This document shows, in pieces, positions 33,641-43,720 of a stretch of DNA of 64,000 bases. This DNA is from Ascarosepion bandense. Lineage: Eukaryota; Mollusca; Cephalopoda; Sepiida; Sepiidae. The notes under the pieces are model-generated. The model saw nothing but the letters and a program-made list of their open reading frames with translations, was not told where the DNA came from and searched no databases. Each line of letters opens with the position of its first letter. The stretch's first letter is position 1. A program made the translations under genes and the position numbers. The stretch spans positions 1-64,000 of the forward strand of contig JBBBDQ010001920.1 of assembly GCA_037127315.1 (NCBI GenBank), given 5' to 3'.

Positions 33641-33960
33641 GTCAGTCAGTTAAGTGCCATATGTGATGCATACTCTGGGCGATCATGTCTTGAAAGGGAC
33701 ATAACTGACTGGGCAGAAGATTATCCTGCAGTAGGTTGTCATTGCTTTCTCTGGTAGACTGGTTGCCAGCTAAGGCTATAGAACTCAATGTCTTGTTATT
33801 TAACCCATAACTGGAAGAAATAGATGGATTAATACTTTTCCCAAGGGTATTTGTGTGTAAGTGAATGCAAGAAATTCAACTGGAATTTGAACTCAGCACC
33901 TTGATTTGTTGTTCCACGTTGATATCCACTGCACCATAACGCACATTCACTGCACTACAA
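33641..33960 (-). mobile_element. SINE-A nested in LINE-B
   Basis: Begins AGTCAGTCAGTTAAGTGCCA and ends in the tRNA-like head (B-box region GGAATTTGAACTCAGC, A-box region TATCCACTGCACCATAACGC, both read in reverse). Confidence 0.83.
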
Positions 33961-33986
33961 AAGCATGCTTAAATTCATGTGTAGAG

Positions 33987-34312
33987 GGTCAGTTAAGTGC
34001 CATACATGAAACACGCTTGGGCGATCATGTCTCATAAAAGACATGACTGACTGGGCAGAAGATTATCCCACAGTAGGTTGCCATTGCTTTCTGCAGTAGA
34101 CTGGTTGCTAGCCAAGGCTATAGAACCCAGTCTGTCCTGTTGTTTAACCCTTAACTGGAGTGAAGAGATGGATTAATACCTTTCCCAAGGAATATTTGCG
34201 CAAGTTAATGCAAGGAATTCAACTAGAATTTGAAATCGGCTCTCCGATTTCTTGTTCCGAGCCAATATCCACTGCATCACAAAGCACATCCAAAGAGGGC
34301 ACCTGGGTTAAA
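33987..34312 (-). mobile_element. Second SINE-A nested in the same LINE-B
   Basis: TCAGTTAAGTGCCATACATG to ATATCCACTGCATCACAAAG. Followed by a 38-bp tandem duplication containing AAAGAGGGCACCTGGGTTAA. Confidence 0.83.
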
Positions 34313-34403
34313 AACACACATTCAAAGAGGGTACCTGGGTTAAAAAACTTATCAAAACATTTACCATGAAAATATTTATAGAAAAGACAGAGAGAAGCCA
34401 CTA

Positions 34404-34985
34404 GTGCACAGGGAGTTACAGTGAGCGAAAAGACTGTTTACAGTGGGTATTGAAGAAAGGATAAACGGTAAACAAGATTTAAAAGATAGAAGAAGGTAGC
34501 AGATGTTGCATTTACATTTTTAAAGATTCTAGATATCATGGAAGCAAGTAATTGGGAGGGAGTTCCACAGGTGGGAAGTGTGAGAAAAGAAACTATTGAA
34601 GTAGAAGTGGTGGTTGCATTTAGCTATTTCAACAGCAAACGGGTGGGACCTATTTGCCAATCTAGTAGCACGCTTGAATTCAAATGGTCAGTGCACCAGA
34701 AAAAAAAGCTCACCATAAAAATATTTATAGAAAAGACAGAGGAAAGCTACATCACATTGGTGAGAAAATGACTGAAGTCAAGATGCCAGGTCAGGATCAA
34801 TTTCATTGCAGATTCCTTTTTGGAATTTGTTGATAACCTTGACATGAATAGCAGAAGCCCCCGAGCAGATATGGTAACAGTATTTAATGCATGGACGAAT
34901 GGTAAATTCATAAATGTGCAAGATGGATTCTGACGTGAAAAACTTTCAGGCCTGACACAGTGATCCAGCATTCCTATCAGTAGAT
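34404..34985 (-). mobile_element. LINE-B fragment (C-terminal coding)
   Basis: Joins the preceding copy at a shared GCCACTAGTGCACAGGG point, so the two copies may have recombined. It reaches into the RT C-terminus (the reverse of the CHIW-type region) near 34900. Confidence 0.75.
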
Positions 34986-34995
34986 GCAGTATATA

Positions 34996-35375
34996 TTTTT
35001 TTAATATAATCATATTGCCCCAAGCAAGGCATTTTACTGCCACTGTTTTGCAGGGGGTTACATAGGAGGAAAGTTATGAGAAAGAGTGACAGGTTATAGT
35101 GGGTGTCAGGAAGAGGGTAAGAGAAGGATGAGAATACTGATGAGAGTGGAGTGGATAGAGAAGGGAGCATGAGAGAGAGGATGCAAGTTAGTGAGATAGG
35201 AGATGACTATTGACTTTACATTTAAATTCTTGGAGATTGTAGCTGTCAGGGAAGCAAGTAAACGGAAGGGAATTCCACAGGCGGGAAGTGCGAGAAAAGA
35301 AGCTGTTGGAGTAGAATTTGCGTTTACATTTTATTGGTTTCACAGTAAAAGGGTGGGACCTAGTTGCTAATATAG
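34996..35375 (-). mobile_element. LINE-B 3' end
   Basis: Poly(T), TTGCCCCAAGCAAGGCATTT, TTTGCAGGGGGTTACATAGG. Minus coding includes LWNSLPF-type sequence near 35270. Confidence 0.85.
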
Positions 35376-36031
35376 ATCCAATATATTTGTTCCACTTTAG
35401 ATCATAAAAATTTTATGGTTTTCTATTTGAAACATCTAATTAATCTTATTTCTTCAGGTCATGCTTCAATAAGCTCATACCAAGATCTACAATGATAAAA
35501 TATCTGAAGAAATTCCCCTATTGCATTGTTCAATATTTGAGCTTATCGACTTTATCAAAGTTATCAAAATTAAATTTTTTAAAAAGTAAGATTTGAAAAG
35601 ATTTCTACCTTCCCTTCTTTCTTTCATTTTCTCACTGAAACCAAGTAGTGCCTTTTCTTGAAATCAAAATGGAATAGTCCATTATTCACAATGTGTTAAC
35701 TGCAGACGATAAACACGGCTATCTTTCTTTCTTTCATTCTTTCTTTCTGTACTTCCCCGAAACCAAGTAGCATCACTGGTTTGTCTTGCATTTCCAAGTG
35801 ATCAAAACGGAATAATCCATTATTTATGAGGTATCGGCAGGGTGTAATGGTCGTGCAAACTAACAAAGCTGAGACAAGTGCAATCATTTTGAGATTTTTT
35901 TAAAATAAAATATTCTGCAAAACAGTAATACATTTTCAAGGCAAAAATTCTAAAATTTAAAGGAAAAAACATGTCTTTTGGGACTCATATTCAGATCATA
36001 TTTAGACGTCAAGCTTTCATTAAATGTACAA
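35376..36031. other. No gene recognised; short direct repeat
   Basis: A segment with ACCAAGTAG and GGAATAGTCCATTATT near 35640-35700 is repeated, diverged, at 35762-35840. Confidence 0.5.
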
Positions 36032-36288
36032 AATGGCCTCCAAATTACAGAAATTGTGTGCAGTACTTGCTACAAAGAATGATGTAACTAAAAAAATAAA
36101 TTCAGTGCTGTTTTGACAGATTTCTGAAGAAGATCAGCTGTACAAGTCAAATGATATAGTTACAGGCACTTTAGAAAAGCTTCAGAACAGAAATGAGTTA
36201 TTCAATTCACATAAAGTGATTCAGGTGTACAAATAATTTAACAAAATTCCAGGTATATCAGAGGCCCTTCAAAACCGAATTTAATTAA
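36032..36288 (+). pseudogene. Unknown coding-like unit, copy A
   Basis: I do not recognise the family. From an ATG at 36032 a single frame reads MASKLQKLCAVLATKNDVTK to KKINSVLF, a TGA stop, then QISEEDQLYKSNDIVTGTLE, KLQNRNELFNSHKVIQVYK, a TAA stop, and FNKIPGISEALQNRI with a final stop. Two internal stops but no frameshift over about 85 codons suggest a recently decayed coding sequence. Copy B at 38.29 kb encodes a clearly related peptide. Confidence 0.5.
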
Positions 36289-36599
36289 CAAGCCCTTTTC
36301 AGCACTTTTGTTTTTATCCCAAAGTTGTTTTTATCCCAATTAAAGTTGGGACAACCATCCTGCTGCTTAACCATCATGACTCTCCAAAAAGTTATAAAAT
36401 GAAACTTATTCTACTGTGAAGCAGTGCTTTATTTTTATTAATGTTTACCCAATACAATGCCCAGGAGTCACTCAATCTAGATGGGTCTTACTGACTGGTG
36501 TGTGTAATTTGAACATAAGAGGACAAAATAGGAAGAGAAAATTATAAAGGCATGAAGGGTAAGTTATGATTGACACTAGACTTGAATAGATTAAAATTG

Positions 36600-36810
36600 T
36601 CGTGCAAGAGGTAGCATCAATGTATTCACTTGTACAAATAAATTAACACAATTCTATGTCTATCAATCTTCTCATCTGTTTGCTGTATTTCTCTACAGGC
36701 TTCAATTAAAGTAAAGAAAACCATCATGGTCTTTATATGTCAACTTAGGCTCTCTGCTAAAGTTGTGCAATGAAACTTCATTGTCTGTTAAGCAGCTTCT
36801 CCTATATATT
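36600..36810 (+). repeat. Unknown unit, partial copy C
   Basis: Shares TTGTACAAATAAATTAACAC and GGCTTCAATTAAAGT with copies A and B, offset about 399 bp from copy A. The coding part is mostly lost. A TTTCTCTACAG lies just before GGCTTCAATTAAAG, resembling a splice acceptor. Confidence 0.45.
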
Positions 36811-37215
36811 ATTGAGAAAAGTGTTAGAAATCCATTTTTTTTAACTCAATAGAAAGATCTAAAATAGTTAAAATGAAATAAAAATATTTCATAATAATCT
36901 AAACTTATTTATAAATGGAACTTTGTGTGCGTGTATGTGTCTATGTGTGTGTGTCCGTTACCTATAGACTCTGTAACGGCTCAACCGATTTTCTTGAAAA
37001 TTTACACAGTTGCACTATAAGCATCTGCGAGTGTTCTTAGCTAGGTTTTGTGTCGAGGTACTCCCAATAAATATCGAAAATCGATCAACGAAAAATTCGG
37101 GTTATAGAAGGAGTGGTCCGATTCTAATTAAATTTGATACACTCATAGACAAAGACATAGGAAACGATATTCAGATGTTTCAAGGTTGCAGTTCTTACAA
37201 TAGTGCAGAAAATTG

Positions 37216-37258
<43 letters not shown>

Positions 37259-37773
37259 CAAGATGTTTGTGTGTGTGTCTGTTTATCTGCCTGTGTGTTT
37301 GCATTTTTTTCAGCCCTTTTATTTTAGTTTTTGCTTTGGGCTTGGCTCTTAGTAGGTATAATTGTAGTTCTTAGTCTCAGCCATGATACCATTTACCCAG
37401 AGGACTTATTTAGCCTTCAAAATTCAGTTTATGATGAAACAAACTGATTTGATATCGATACCAGGAAATCAAAATTTGACTTACATCCATCCATTTTTCT
37501 TTCAGTCTATGGTTTCACTTTAACTGGAAACAACTATTGCTTTTTAGTCTTTCGTGCCAACGTCCAAATGTAATATAACAATCTGGCCCCACCCGAGGAA
37601 GGCTGATGCAAGCGAGGGTGTTTCCGGTGGTTGAAAGGAACAGATGTCATTTGACCTTATTTCTGGCAGCAGCGGAAATAACTACAGAGGCAAACAGAAC
37701 AGGTGTCTCTGAGAATTACGTGGACGTGCGTGAGCGAGGCAAAACCGGAAGAAAAAGTCCCAGTTCTGGAAGA

Positions 37774-37783
37774 TTATAAAAAG
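37774..37783 (+). promoter_or_regulatory. TATA box of the solo LTR
   Basis: TTATAAAAAG about 205 bp into the LTR and about 160 bp before the AATAAA signal, as expected for an LTR promoter. Confidence 0.6.
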
Positions 37784-37935
37784 ACCTCGGCACACGGATT
37801 CGCCAGTAGTAGAGGAGCAACAGAGATCGGCCGGTGAAGAGAGAGACACAACAGATAAGACTACACTCCCGTCAACCCATTAGAAGCGCACTCTCTCAAT
37901 TCTCTGTTCCCTATGCTACATGGTTCATCGTCATT

Positions 37936-37941
37936 AATAAA
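37936..37941 (+). promoter_or_regulatory. Poly(A) signal of the solo LTR
   Basis: AATAAA about 60 bp before the LTR end. Confidence 0.55.
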
Positions 37942-38286
37942 AATATAACTTTATATTTTTATATATATGCGTGTTTGTTGTTTGTCGATATATAACACAA
38001 AGAGTCTGAGCTCCAGGACCATGGATTAGTTTTAAAGCTTTCATTACACCTGAGCAATGCCGGGCTATACTGCTTGTATATAATAAGAGAAAATTTTTAA
38101 AAAATATTGTGTAAGTGAGAAAAACATTTTCAAATAAAAAAAAACATTTCTGGGACTTTTCATTCATTTTAAATGCATAAAAAGTATGAAATAAGATTAA
38201 AGAAACTACACAGAGAATATATTTTGAATGAGAGATTCTTGCTCCAAAGAATGATGTATTTAAAGAAATAAATAAAGAAACATATC

Positions 38287-38443
38287 CTTAAAGAGGATCA
38301 GCTGTACAAGTCAACTGACATGGTTTCGGATACTTTGGTGTCCGTTCAGAGCAAAAACGAGTTCCTCAGTTCGGATAAAGTGATTCAGCTCTACAAATAT
38401 ATCAGCACCATTCCAGGCATTCGAAACAATTTGAAGATCTTTA
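38287..38443 (+). pseudogene. Unknown coding-like unit, copy B
   Basis: An open frame without internal stop reads ILKEDQLYKSTDMVSDTLVS, VQSKNEFLSSDKVIQLYKYI, then STIPGIRNNLKIFI and a stop. It aligns residue by residue with copy A, with many conservative changes, and the stop falls at the same place. Upstream homology (CAAAGAATGATGTA near 38244) is frameshifted. Downstream, CCCCGTAGGCTTCAATTAAA at 38505 is again shared. The similar C-terminal stop suggests either a short protein or the last exon of a longer one. Confidence 0.5.
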
Positions 38444-38666
38444 TCTAAAGCTCTTTAAGAACCAATTTAGTGCCCCAACTCTTTTCAACTGTTTGGTGTT
38501 TTCCCCCGTAGGCTTCAATTAAAGTGGGGACATTCTTACATATCATGACTCTCCAAAAAGATACGCAATGAAACTTACTTATTTATCAAGCTGCTTTCTG
38601 TTACTAATGTTTAACCAATACAAAAACCAAGAGAGCCACTTAAGGTAGAGGGTTACTAAATAGGGT

Positions 38667-39180
38667 GTGAAATGAATTAGAGCACTCTAGCTATTGGGCA
38701 CATATAATGATATGCGCTAAAAAGTCTGCCTACTTCCACTGAACACCCATAGCCCAGGGGTAGAGTCGCCGACTGACGCCATTTCGGTCGGGGTTTCAAT
38801 CCTGGGTAAGAAAGTAATCGGAGTCTAACCATATTGATGAGCTGTGATACGGCGAAACAGATCTGTCTGCGGATGACAATATTTACGCTCTCACACACTC
38901 TAGAAAAATAGTAAACTTTGATAAACAGTAGCTACTCTGGCATGTACGCAACGCTCATTCAGTGAAATGAATTAGAGCACTCTAGCTATTGGGCATGTAT
39001 AATGATATGCGCTAAAAAGTCTGCCTACTTCCACTGAACACCCATAGCCCAGGGTTAGAGTCACCGACTGACGCCATTTCAGTCAGGGTTTCAATCCTGG
39101 GTAAGAAAGCAATCCGAGTCTAACCATACTGATGAGCTGTGATACAGCGAAACAGATCTGTCTGCGGATGACAACACTAT
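38667..39180 (+). mobile_element. SINE-2, tandemly duplicated (295-bp unit)
   Basis: GTGAAATGAATTAGAGCACT starts each unit at 38667 and 38962. Each contains a tRNA-like head, with A-box-like ATAGCCCAGGGGTAGAGTC (GGGTTAGAG in unit 2) and B-box-like GGGTTTCAATCCTGG, then the body GATGAGCTGTGATACGGCG. The second unit ends in the TA tail. The pol III promoter parts are recognisable, but the cloverleaf is not that of a functional tRNA. Confidence 0.82.
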
Positions 39181-39187
39181 ATATATA

Positions 39188-39879
39188 TGTTGTTACGTGT
39201 TATAATTTGTAACAAAAGAAGGAAAATGATTGACCAAAATGCAGAGCTAAATCACAGACAAATATTTAATTTACAAAAAAAATATTAACATAATTTACAA
39301 TTTTTGTTGCATTCATAACAAGAAACATAAAGTTTACATAAAGTGAGTGTTACGAGGAGAGAAGGGGAAGGTAAGGTGTCAAGTATCTTTACCCAGTTAA
39401 GCTAGCGAAGTAGTTTAAGTGCTATACTTTTTGGAAATCCTCAAATGTGTATATAAAGAATAATTATTAGTTTGGTCAATGAAAGAGTCAAAATATCTAT
39501 TTACCATGTAGTTCCATGAAGTTCTCTTTCAGGTTTTAGTTGGTCAGCAATTTTTCAGTTGGATATACAAATCCTTGAATCAAAGCTGGAGTTGATAATG
39601 TCAGCAAATCCTTTTAGCAACTGACTACTCTCTTCCCAAAACCTATTTTTATAGGGGCTAACACCTAATTTGCATATTTCTAGAATCATTTAGAATTCTC
39701 TAGATTTTACTGGAATATTCTACAATCTTCCAAAACGTTCTATACCTAATTTCTCCATTTAACAACTACTTCATGAATTAAAACGTTTTTGTAATAACAA
39801 GTAGGACTCAATAGAATCCCTTACAATAACTTTTTAGACATTATTAATATTATTTTTATATAAATGTATCCTCGTAACA
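39188..39879 (-). mobile_element. Candidate solo LTR (about 692 bp)
   Basis: The plus strand begins TGTTGTTACG and ends CTCGTAACA, giving TGTT...AACA ends. It is flanked by ATATA on both sides (39183-39187 and 39880-39884), though this lies in low-complexity TA sequence. In minus orientation a CTATAAAAATAGG motif (39645-39657) would serve as TATA box. No second LTR or internal region is seen. Confidence 0.55.
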
Positions 39880-40572
39880 ATATATAATTTTGTTATTACT
39901 ATGGTTTATAAATGGATTATATCACAACACAAAAATTTTCAAGTTTCAGAAATTGTTCTTCTTTAGATGATATTTTTTTAAAAAATGATGAAAATGATTT
40001 ATTTTAGAAAATATAAGACGAATTCTTGATTATTCAGAAAATTAAAAGGTAAAAATGCCAAAAGCCTGAAAAGCATGTATCATTATACATTCAACTTGAA
40101 TTCCTGAAAAAGAACAAGTTTTTACATTTTTAGTTTAAACACCTGAAAAAGAATGCATCTTTAAGTCTTCAGTTTAAAAACCTGAAAAAGAAGGCATTTT
40201 TTAGTTTTTGGTTCAAACACTTCGCAAATTTATGACTCTGTAATGGATCTTTTTTACCCAGCCACTTCAGACTTCTTGAGACAGGGAAAGTCTCCATTAA
40301 GCCTTTAATACTGACGATCATGAGTGAGCCCTGCAAGATTCTGATCATAGACACAAGGGATTCACACTAGCCAACCAGAGAGAAATTAGGCTTGCTCTTT
40401 TGCATTGTACATGGCTGGGGTGAGGACACAATCAGCCTGTACCATTGAGCCTAAATCCATTTCTCTCCTAATGGTGCCATCAGGTGACATTCTACCAATG
40501 TCAAAAGGAAATGTTAATTTAAAAGCCCTGTACAGGGAGATGTAAACAAAATTATGAGCTAGTCAGCACAAT
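39880..40572. other. No gene recognised; short triplication
   Basis: A roughly 45-bp unit with CCTGAAAAAGAA is repeated three times at about 40095-40210. Otherwise nothing. Confidence 0.5.
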
Positions 40573-40625
40573 ACTGATGTAGTCTCTTGATGTTGTCATC
40601 ATCAAAAGAGGCCAGTGAATACAGC

Positions 40626-41581
40626 ACTCTTTTCTTTGTTTCCAATGAGATTTTCCTGTCTTTCAGTACACGTGCTCTGTCCATGGCATCCTCAGCATCC
40701 TTCTGTAAAATCACATTTCTGCTGCCTCAAACCTCTCCTTCATCCTTGATGAGATCAGCCAACATTCACTCCTATACAGAAGGACAGATATCACATAGCA
40801 ATCCAGCACTCTTTTCTTTGTTTCCATTGAGATTTTCCTGTCTTTCAGTACACGTGCTCTGTCCATTGCATCCTCAGCATCCTTCTGTAAAACCACATTT
40901 CTGCTGCCTCAAGCCTCTCTTTCATCCTTGATGAGATCATCCAACATTCACTTCTATACAGAAGGACAGATATCACATAGCAATCCAGCACGCTTTTCTT
41001 TGTTTCCAATGAGATTTTCTTGTCTTTCAGTACACGTGCTCTGTCCATTGCATCCTCAGCATCCTTCTGTAAAACCACATTTCTGCTGCCTCAAACCTCT
41101 CCTTCATCCTTGATGAGATCATCCAACATTCACTTCCATACGGAAAAACAGATATCACATAGTAATCCAGCACTGTTTTCTTTGTTTCTAATGAGATTTT
41201 CCTGTCTTTCAGCACACATGCTCTGTCCATGGTATCCTCAGCATCCTTCTGTAAAACCACATTTCTGCTGCCTCAAACCTCTCCTTCATCCTTGATGAGA
41301 TCATCCAACATTCACTTCCATACGGAAGGACAGATATCACATAGCAATCCAGCACTCTTTTCTTTGTTTCCAATGAGATTTTCTTGTCTTTCAGTACACG
41401 TGCTCTGTCCATTGCATCCTCAGCATCCTTCTGTAAAACCACATTTCTGCTGCCTCAAGCCTCTCTTTCATCCTTGATGAGATCATCCAACATTCACTTC
41501 CATACGGAAGGACAGATATCACATAGTAATCCAGCACTCTCTTCTTTGTTTCTAATGAGATTTTCCTGTCTTTCAGTGCTC
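40626..41581 (-). repeat. 182-bp tandem repeat inside LINE-R thumb coding
   Basis: Five full 182-bp periods (starts at about 40626, 40808, 40990, 41172 and 41354, with a sixth partial at 41536). On the minus strand each unit encodes ISLETKKRVLDCYVISVL through EMWFYRRMLR. The join places a TEHV-type sequence next to KISLETKK in a different frame. 182 is not a multiple of three, so each unit shifts frame and ends the frame of the one before. Units are about 93-97% identical. Confidence 0.95.
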
Positions 41582-43061
41582 TGGTTAGTTTTTAAATACA
41601 TCCTTGGCCATGCCAATGCATGTTTAGATTTCAACATCACACTTTTCATCCTCTGTCAGCTTCCCAGATATTTGAATCTCCTTACTTGTTTTATTTCAGT
41701 TTCTCTGTTGTTGACATTTTGGGATCTTCTTTCTGCTGATGATCATGCACTCGGTTTTCTTGAAATTTATGCTTAGTTCTTTCGTCTCACTTTCTCTTGC
41801 TACATTCTGTAAGAAGTTCTACATTCTTCATTCTGTGTCTGCTATCAGTACTGTGTTATCTGCATATCTTACATTGTTAAGATTGTGGCTGCCAATCTTG
41901 TTTCCTGGCAAGGGTTTTATTTCTTTTAGAATTGTTAGGCTGTATAAGATAATTGATCCAGTGAGAAAATGCATCCTTGTCTTATGCCCCTTTCTATTTT
42001 TGCAAACCTGCTGAATTCACTTTTCATCCATATACAAGCAGTTTGCTGCCAATATATATTCTTGATTATCCTAACGTCTTTTCTGAAAATGTCGAAGTTG
42101 TCAAGCATCTCTGTAAAGTTTTTGTGCCATACTTTGTCAAATGCCTTTGTGTATTCTATAGAGCATGAATAAAGTTCCTTCTGCATTTCTATTGCTCTTT
42201 TAGATTGCATTCTGAGCATTCCTTGTTCTGGTATCTTTAACAAGACCACACTATTCTTGTCCTATCTCTGGGCCAATTCTGCTGCATGCTCTGTGCAATA
42301 CGAGTTTTGTTATGTGGATTATTAAGCTGATCGTTTGGTGGTGTTCACATTCCTTTGTACCTGGCTTCTTAGAGAGTATTATGAAAATTGATCTGCCTAG
42401 GTCCGCCAGTATTTTTGTAGATCTTGTTTATTATTTCTGTGAGCCTGTCTATGACAAAGTTTTCTAAGGTCATCAACATCTCTATTACAATCCCATCCTG
42501 TTGCTTTGTTTCCATTCAATTTAGTCATTGCCGATTCCACTTCAGCTTTTAATTTTTCATGTTCATCCATATATTTGAGTATTGGTTGCTCTCTCTTGTC
42601 ATGGAAGAGATCAACAATATACTCCTTCCATCTCTAAAGTATTTTTTCTTTTTCTAGTATAAGTGTACCTTCCTTTGCTTTAACACATCCTGCTGATGAG
42701 CAGGTCTGTTGTCCTAATTGTTCCTTTATTTATGATTATCACCATTATTTGTTGTGATTAGGCTCTCTATTTCAGCACATTTGTTGTTGAGCCATCTTTC
42801 TTTAGCCTGGCTAAATTTGCTCCTTATTTCCTTTTGTAGTTCTTTGTATTCTGTTCCATATTTTGGTATTGGTTTTTGTTTTTTTTTGCATCAGGTCAAG
42901 AATCTCATCAGTGATCCACTCAATTTTCTCCCAATGTGCTTTTCCCTTTGGGATGATGTCATATACCAATGTCACTAGAGCCACTCTTAGTGTGTCCTCT
43001 TTTAAGGTTCTGTTTCCTTCATATTCCATTTTCACATTATCCATATACATTTCCTACAGGC

Positions 43062-43445
43062 TCAGTTTGCATAAAACTGGTATGTGGTCATTTCCGCAGT
43101 TCGCACTTGGGTAGGCTTTGCAGTGAAGGACTGTGTTTCTGAATCTCTTCTTAATAGTAATATAATTAATTTGAGTCTTAATTTCTCCTCCTGGACTTCT
43201 CCATGTCCATAGTCTTCTTGGGTGTTCTTGGAACCAGGTGTTATTATCTGGTCATTTGCTTTGCACCATTGAACCCGTTTCTCACCATGGCCATTGTGGT
43301 GTTCTAGTCCGGAATTACCAACTGCTTCAACTTCTCTCTTTTGCCCAACTTTGGCATTGAGATCTCCCATGATGATTCTAATGTCTTGTGATTTGCACTG
43401 TGCCTTCACATAATTAAGTATGAAATAGAAGGACTTGCTCTCCAC
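43062..43445 (-). pseudogene. LINE-R APE-type endonuclease remnant
   Basis: Contains DIRIIMGDLNAKVGQKREVE, where GDLNAKVG is the catalytic Asp/Asn motif of the AP-endonuclease-like domain that nicks target DNA for non-LTR retrotransposons. The C-terminal part is frameshifted. This is the only endonuclease domain preserved among the six LINE-R copies. Confidence 0.85.
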
Positions 43446-43720
43446 ACTTTCAGCAAGTTGGTTTTCTGCTGGTAATGCTGACCAGTATTTTCTGGCTGCA
43501 AAAGTTCAAACAGTTGAGGATGGAGACAAAAGCCAAACGACCAAGCATAATATTAAAGCTCTATCCCCTGTTCAGGTTGTCAGAGGTAGCACCTAGGATT
43601 TGGGGTATACTGACTTAAGTAGGCAGCTATGTGCTCTCCTACCATGAGAGAGGGATATCATATACTGCTACAAACCTAGATTGACAATCATATTCCATTC
43701 TTATGATAAGGTCTTTCGTT

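Larger units (their letters stand above)
33330..34403 (-). mobile_element. LINE-B 3' end interrupted by two SINE-A copies
   Basis: LINE-B sequence lies at 33330-33640 (tail TTCCAAGCAAGGCAAGACTG through the coding remnant), reappears at 33961-33986 (AGCATGCTTAAATTCATGTG) and again at about 34365-34403 (ATGAAAATATTTATAGAAAA). The gaps are filled by SINE-A. LINE-B is therefore older than both SINE insertions. Confidence 0.75.
37569..37997 (+). mobile_element. Solo LTR of an LTR retrotransposon
   Basis: 429 bp, starting TGTAATATAACA and ending GATATATAACA (TG...CA). It is flanked by the 4-bp direct duplication CAAA (37565-37568 and 37998-38001) within otherwise continuous Helitron sequence. Inside are a TATA box (TTATAAAAAG at 37774) and a poly(A) signal (AATAAA at 37936), in the correct order for a plus-strand promoter and R region. 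No internal retroviral-type coding remains, so it formed by LTR-LTR recombination. The family is not determined. Confidence 0.88.
36898..38076 (+). mobile_element. Nonautonomous Helitron, copy 5, interrupted by a solo LTR
   Basis: A|TCTAAACTTATTTATAAATG at the left. The right end GGGCTATACTGCTTG|T has the terminal CTAG mutated to CTTG. The GAGC-AAT-GC-CGGG hairpin is intact. Removing the LTR at 37569-37997 leaves about 750 bp, matching the other copies. An expanded (TA)n lies at 37217-37254. Confidence 0.87.
40573..43720 (-). mobile_element. LINE-R copy 5: endonuclease plus RT with internal tandem expansion
   Basis: The longest LINE-R copy. In minus orientation an endonuclease remnant (43445-43062) is followed by the linker near 42980-42750, then RT motifs. 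These include TKAFDKVWHK near 42150, RQGCIFSLDQ near 41965 and a degenerate YADD region near 41870. The C-terminal thumb follows, where a 182-bp segment is repeated. The 3' GAA tail is missing because the copy ends inside the array. Many frameshifts are present. Confidence 0.88.

Noticed and set aside
34160..34401. Frames across 34.16-34.40 kb on both strands
   Set aside because: They cross the SINE-A/LINE-B junction and a 38-bp tandem duplication, so no single gene can be meant.
37010..37216. 68-residue frame inside a Helitron
   Set aside because: Equivalent positions in the other five Helitron copies do not keep the frame, so it is a shadow of nonautonomous element sequence.
38745..38815. 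Functional tRNA gene
   Set aside because: A- and B-box-like motifs are present, but the arms do not pair well and the sequence is followed by a SINE body and TA tail. It is duplicated and occurs as broken copies at 4.5 and 44.4 kb.
41929..42249. Separate small protein genes within 40.6-43.5 kb
   Set aside because: The short frames on both strands are pieces or complements of one frameshifted LINE-R copy.
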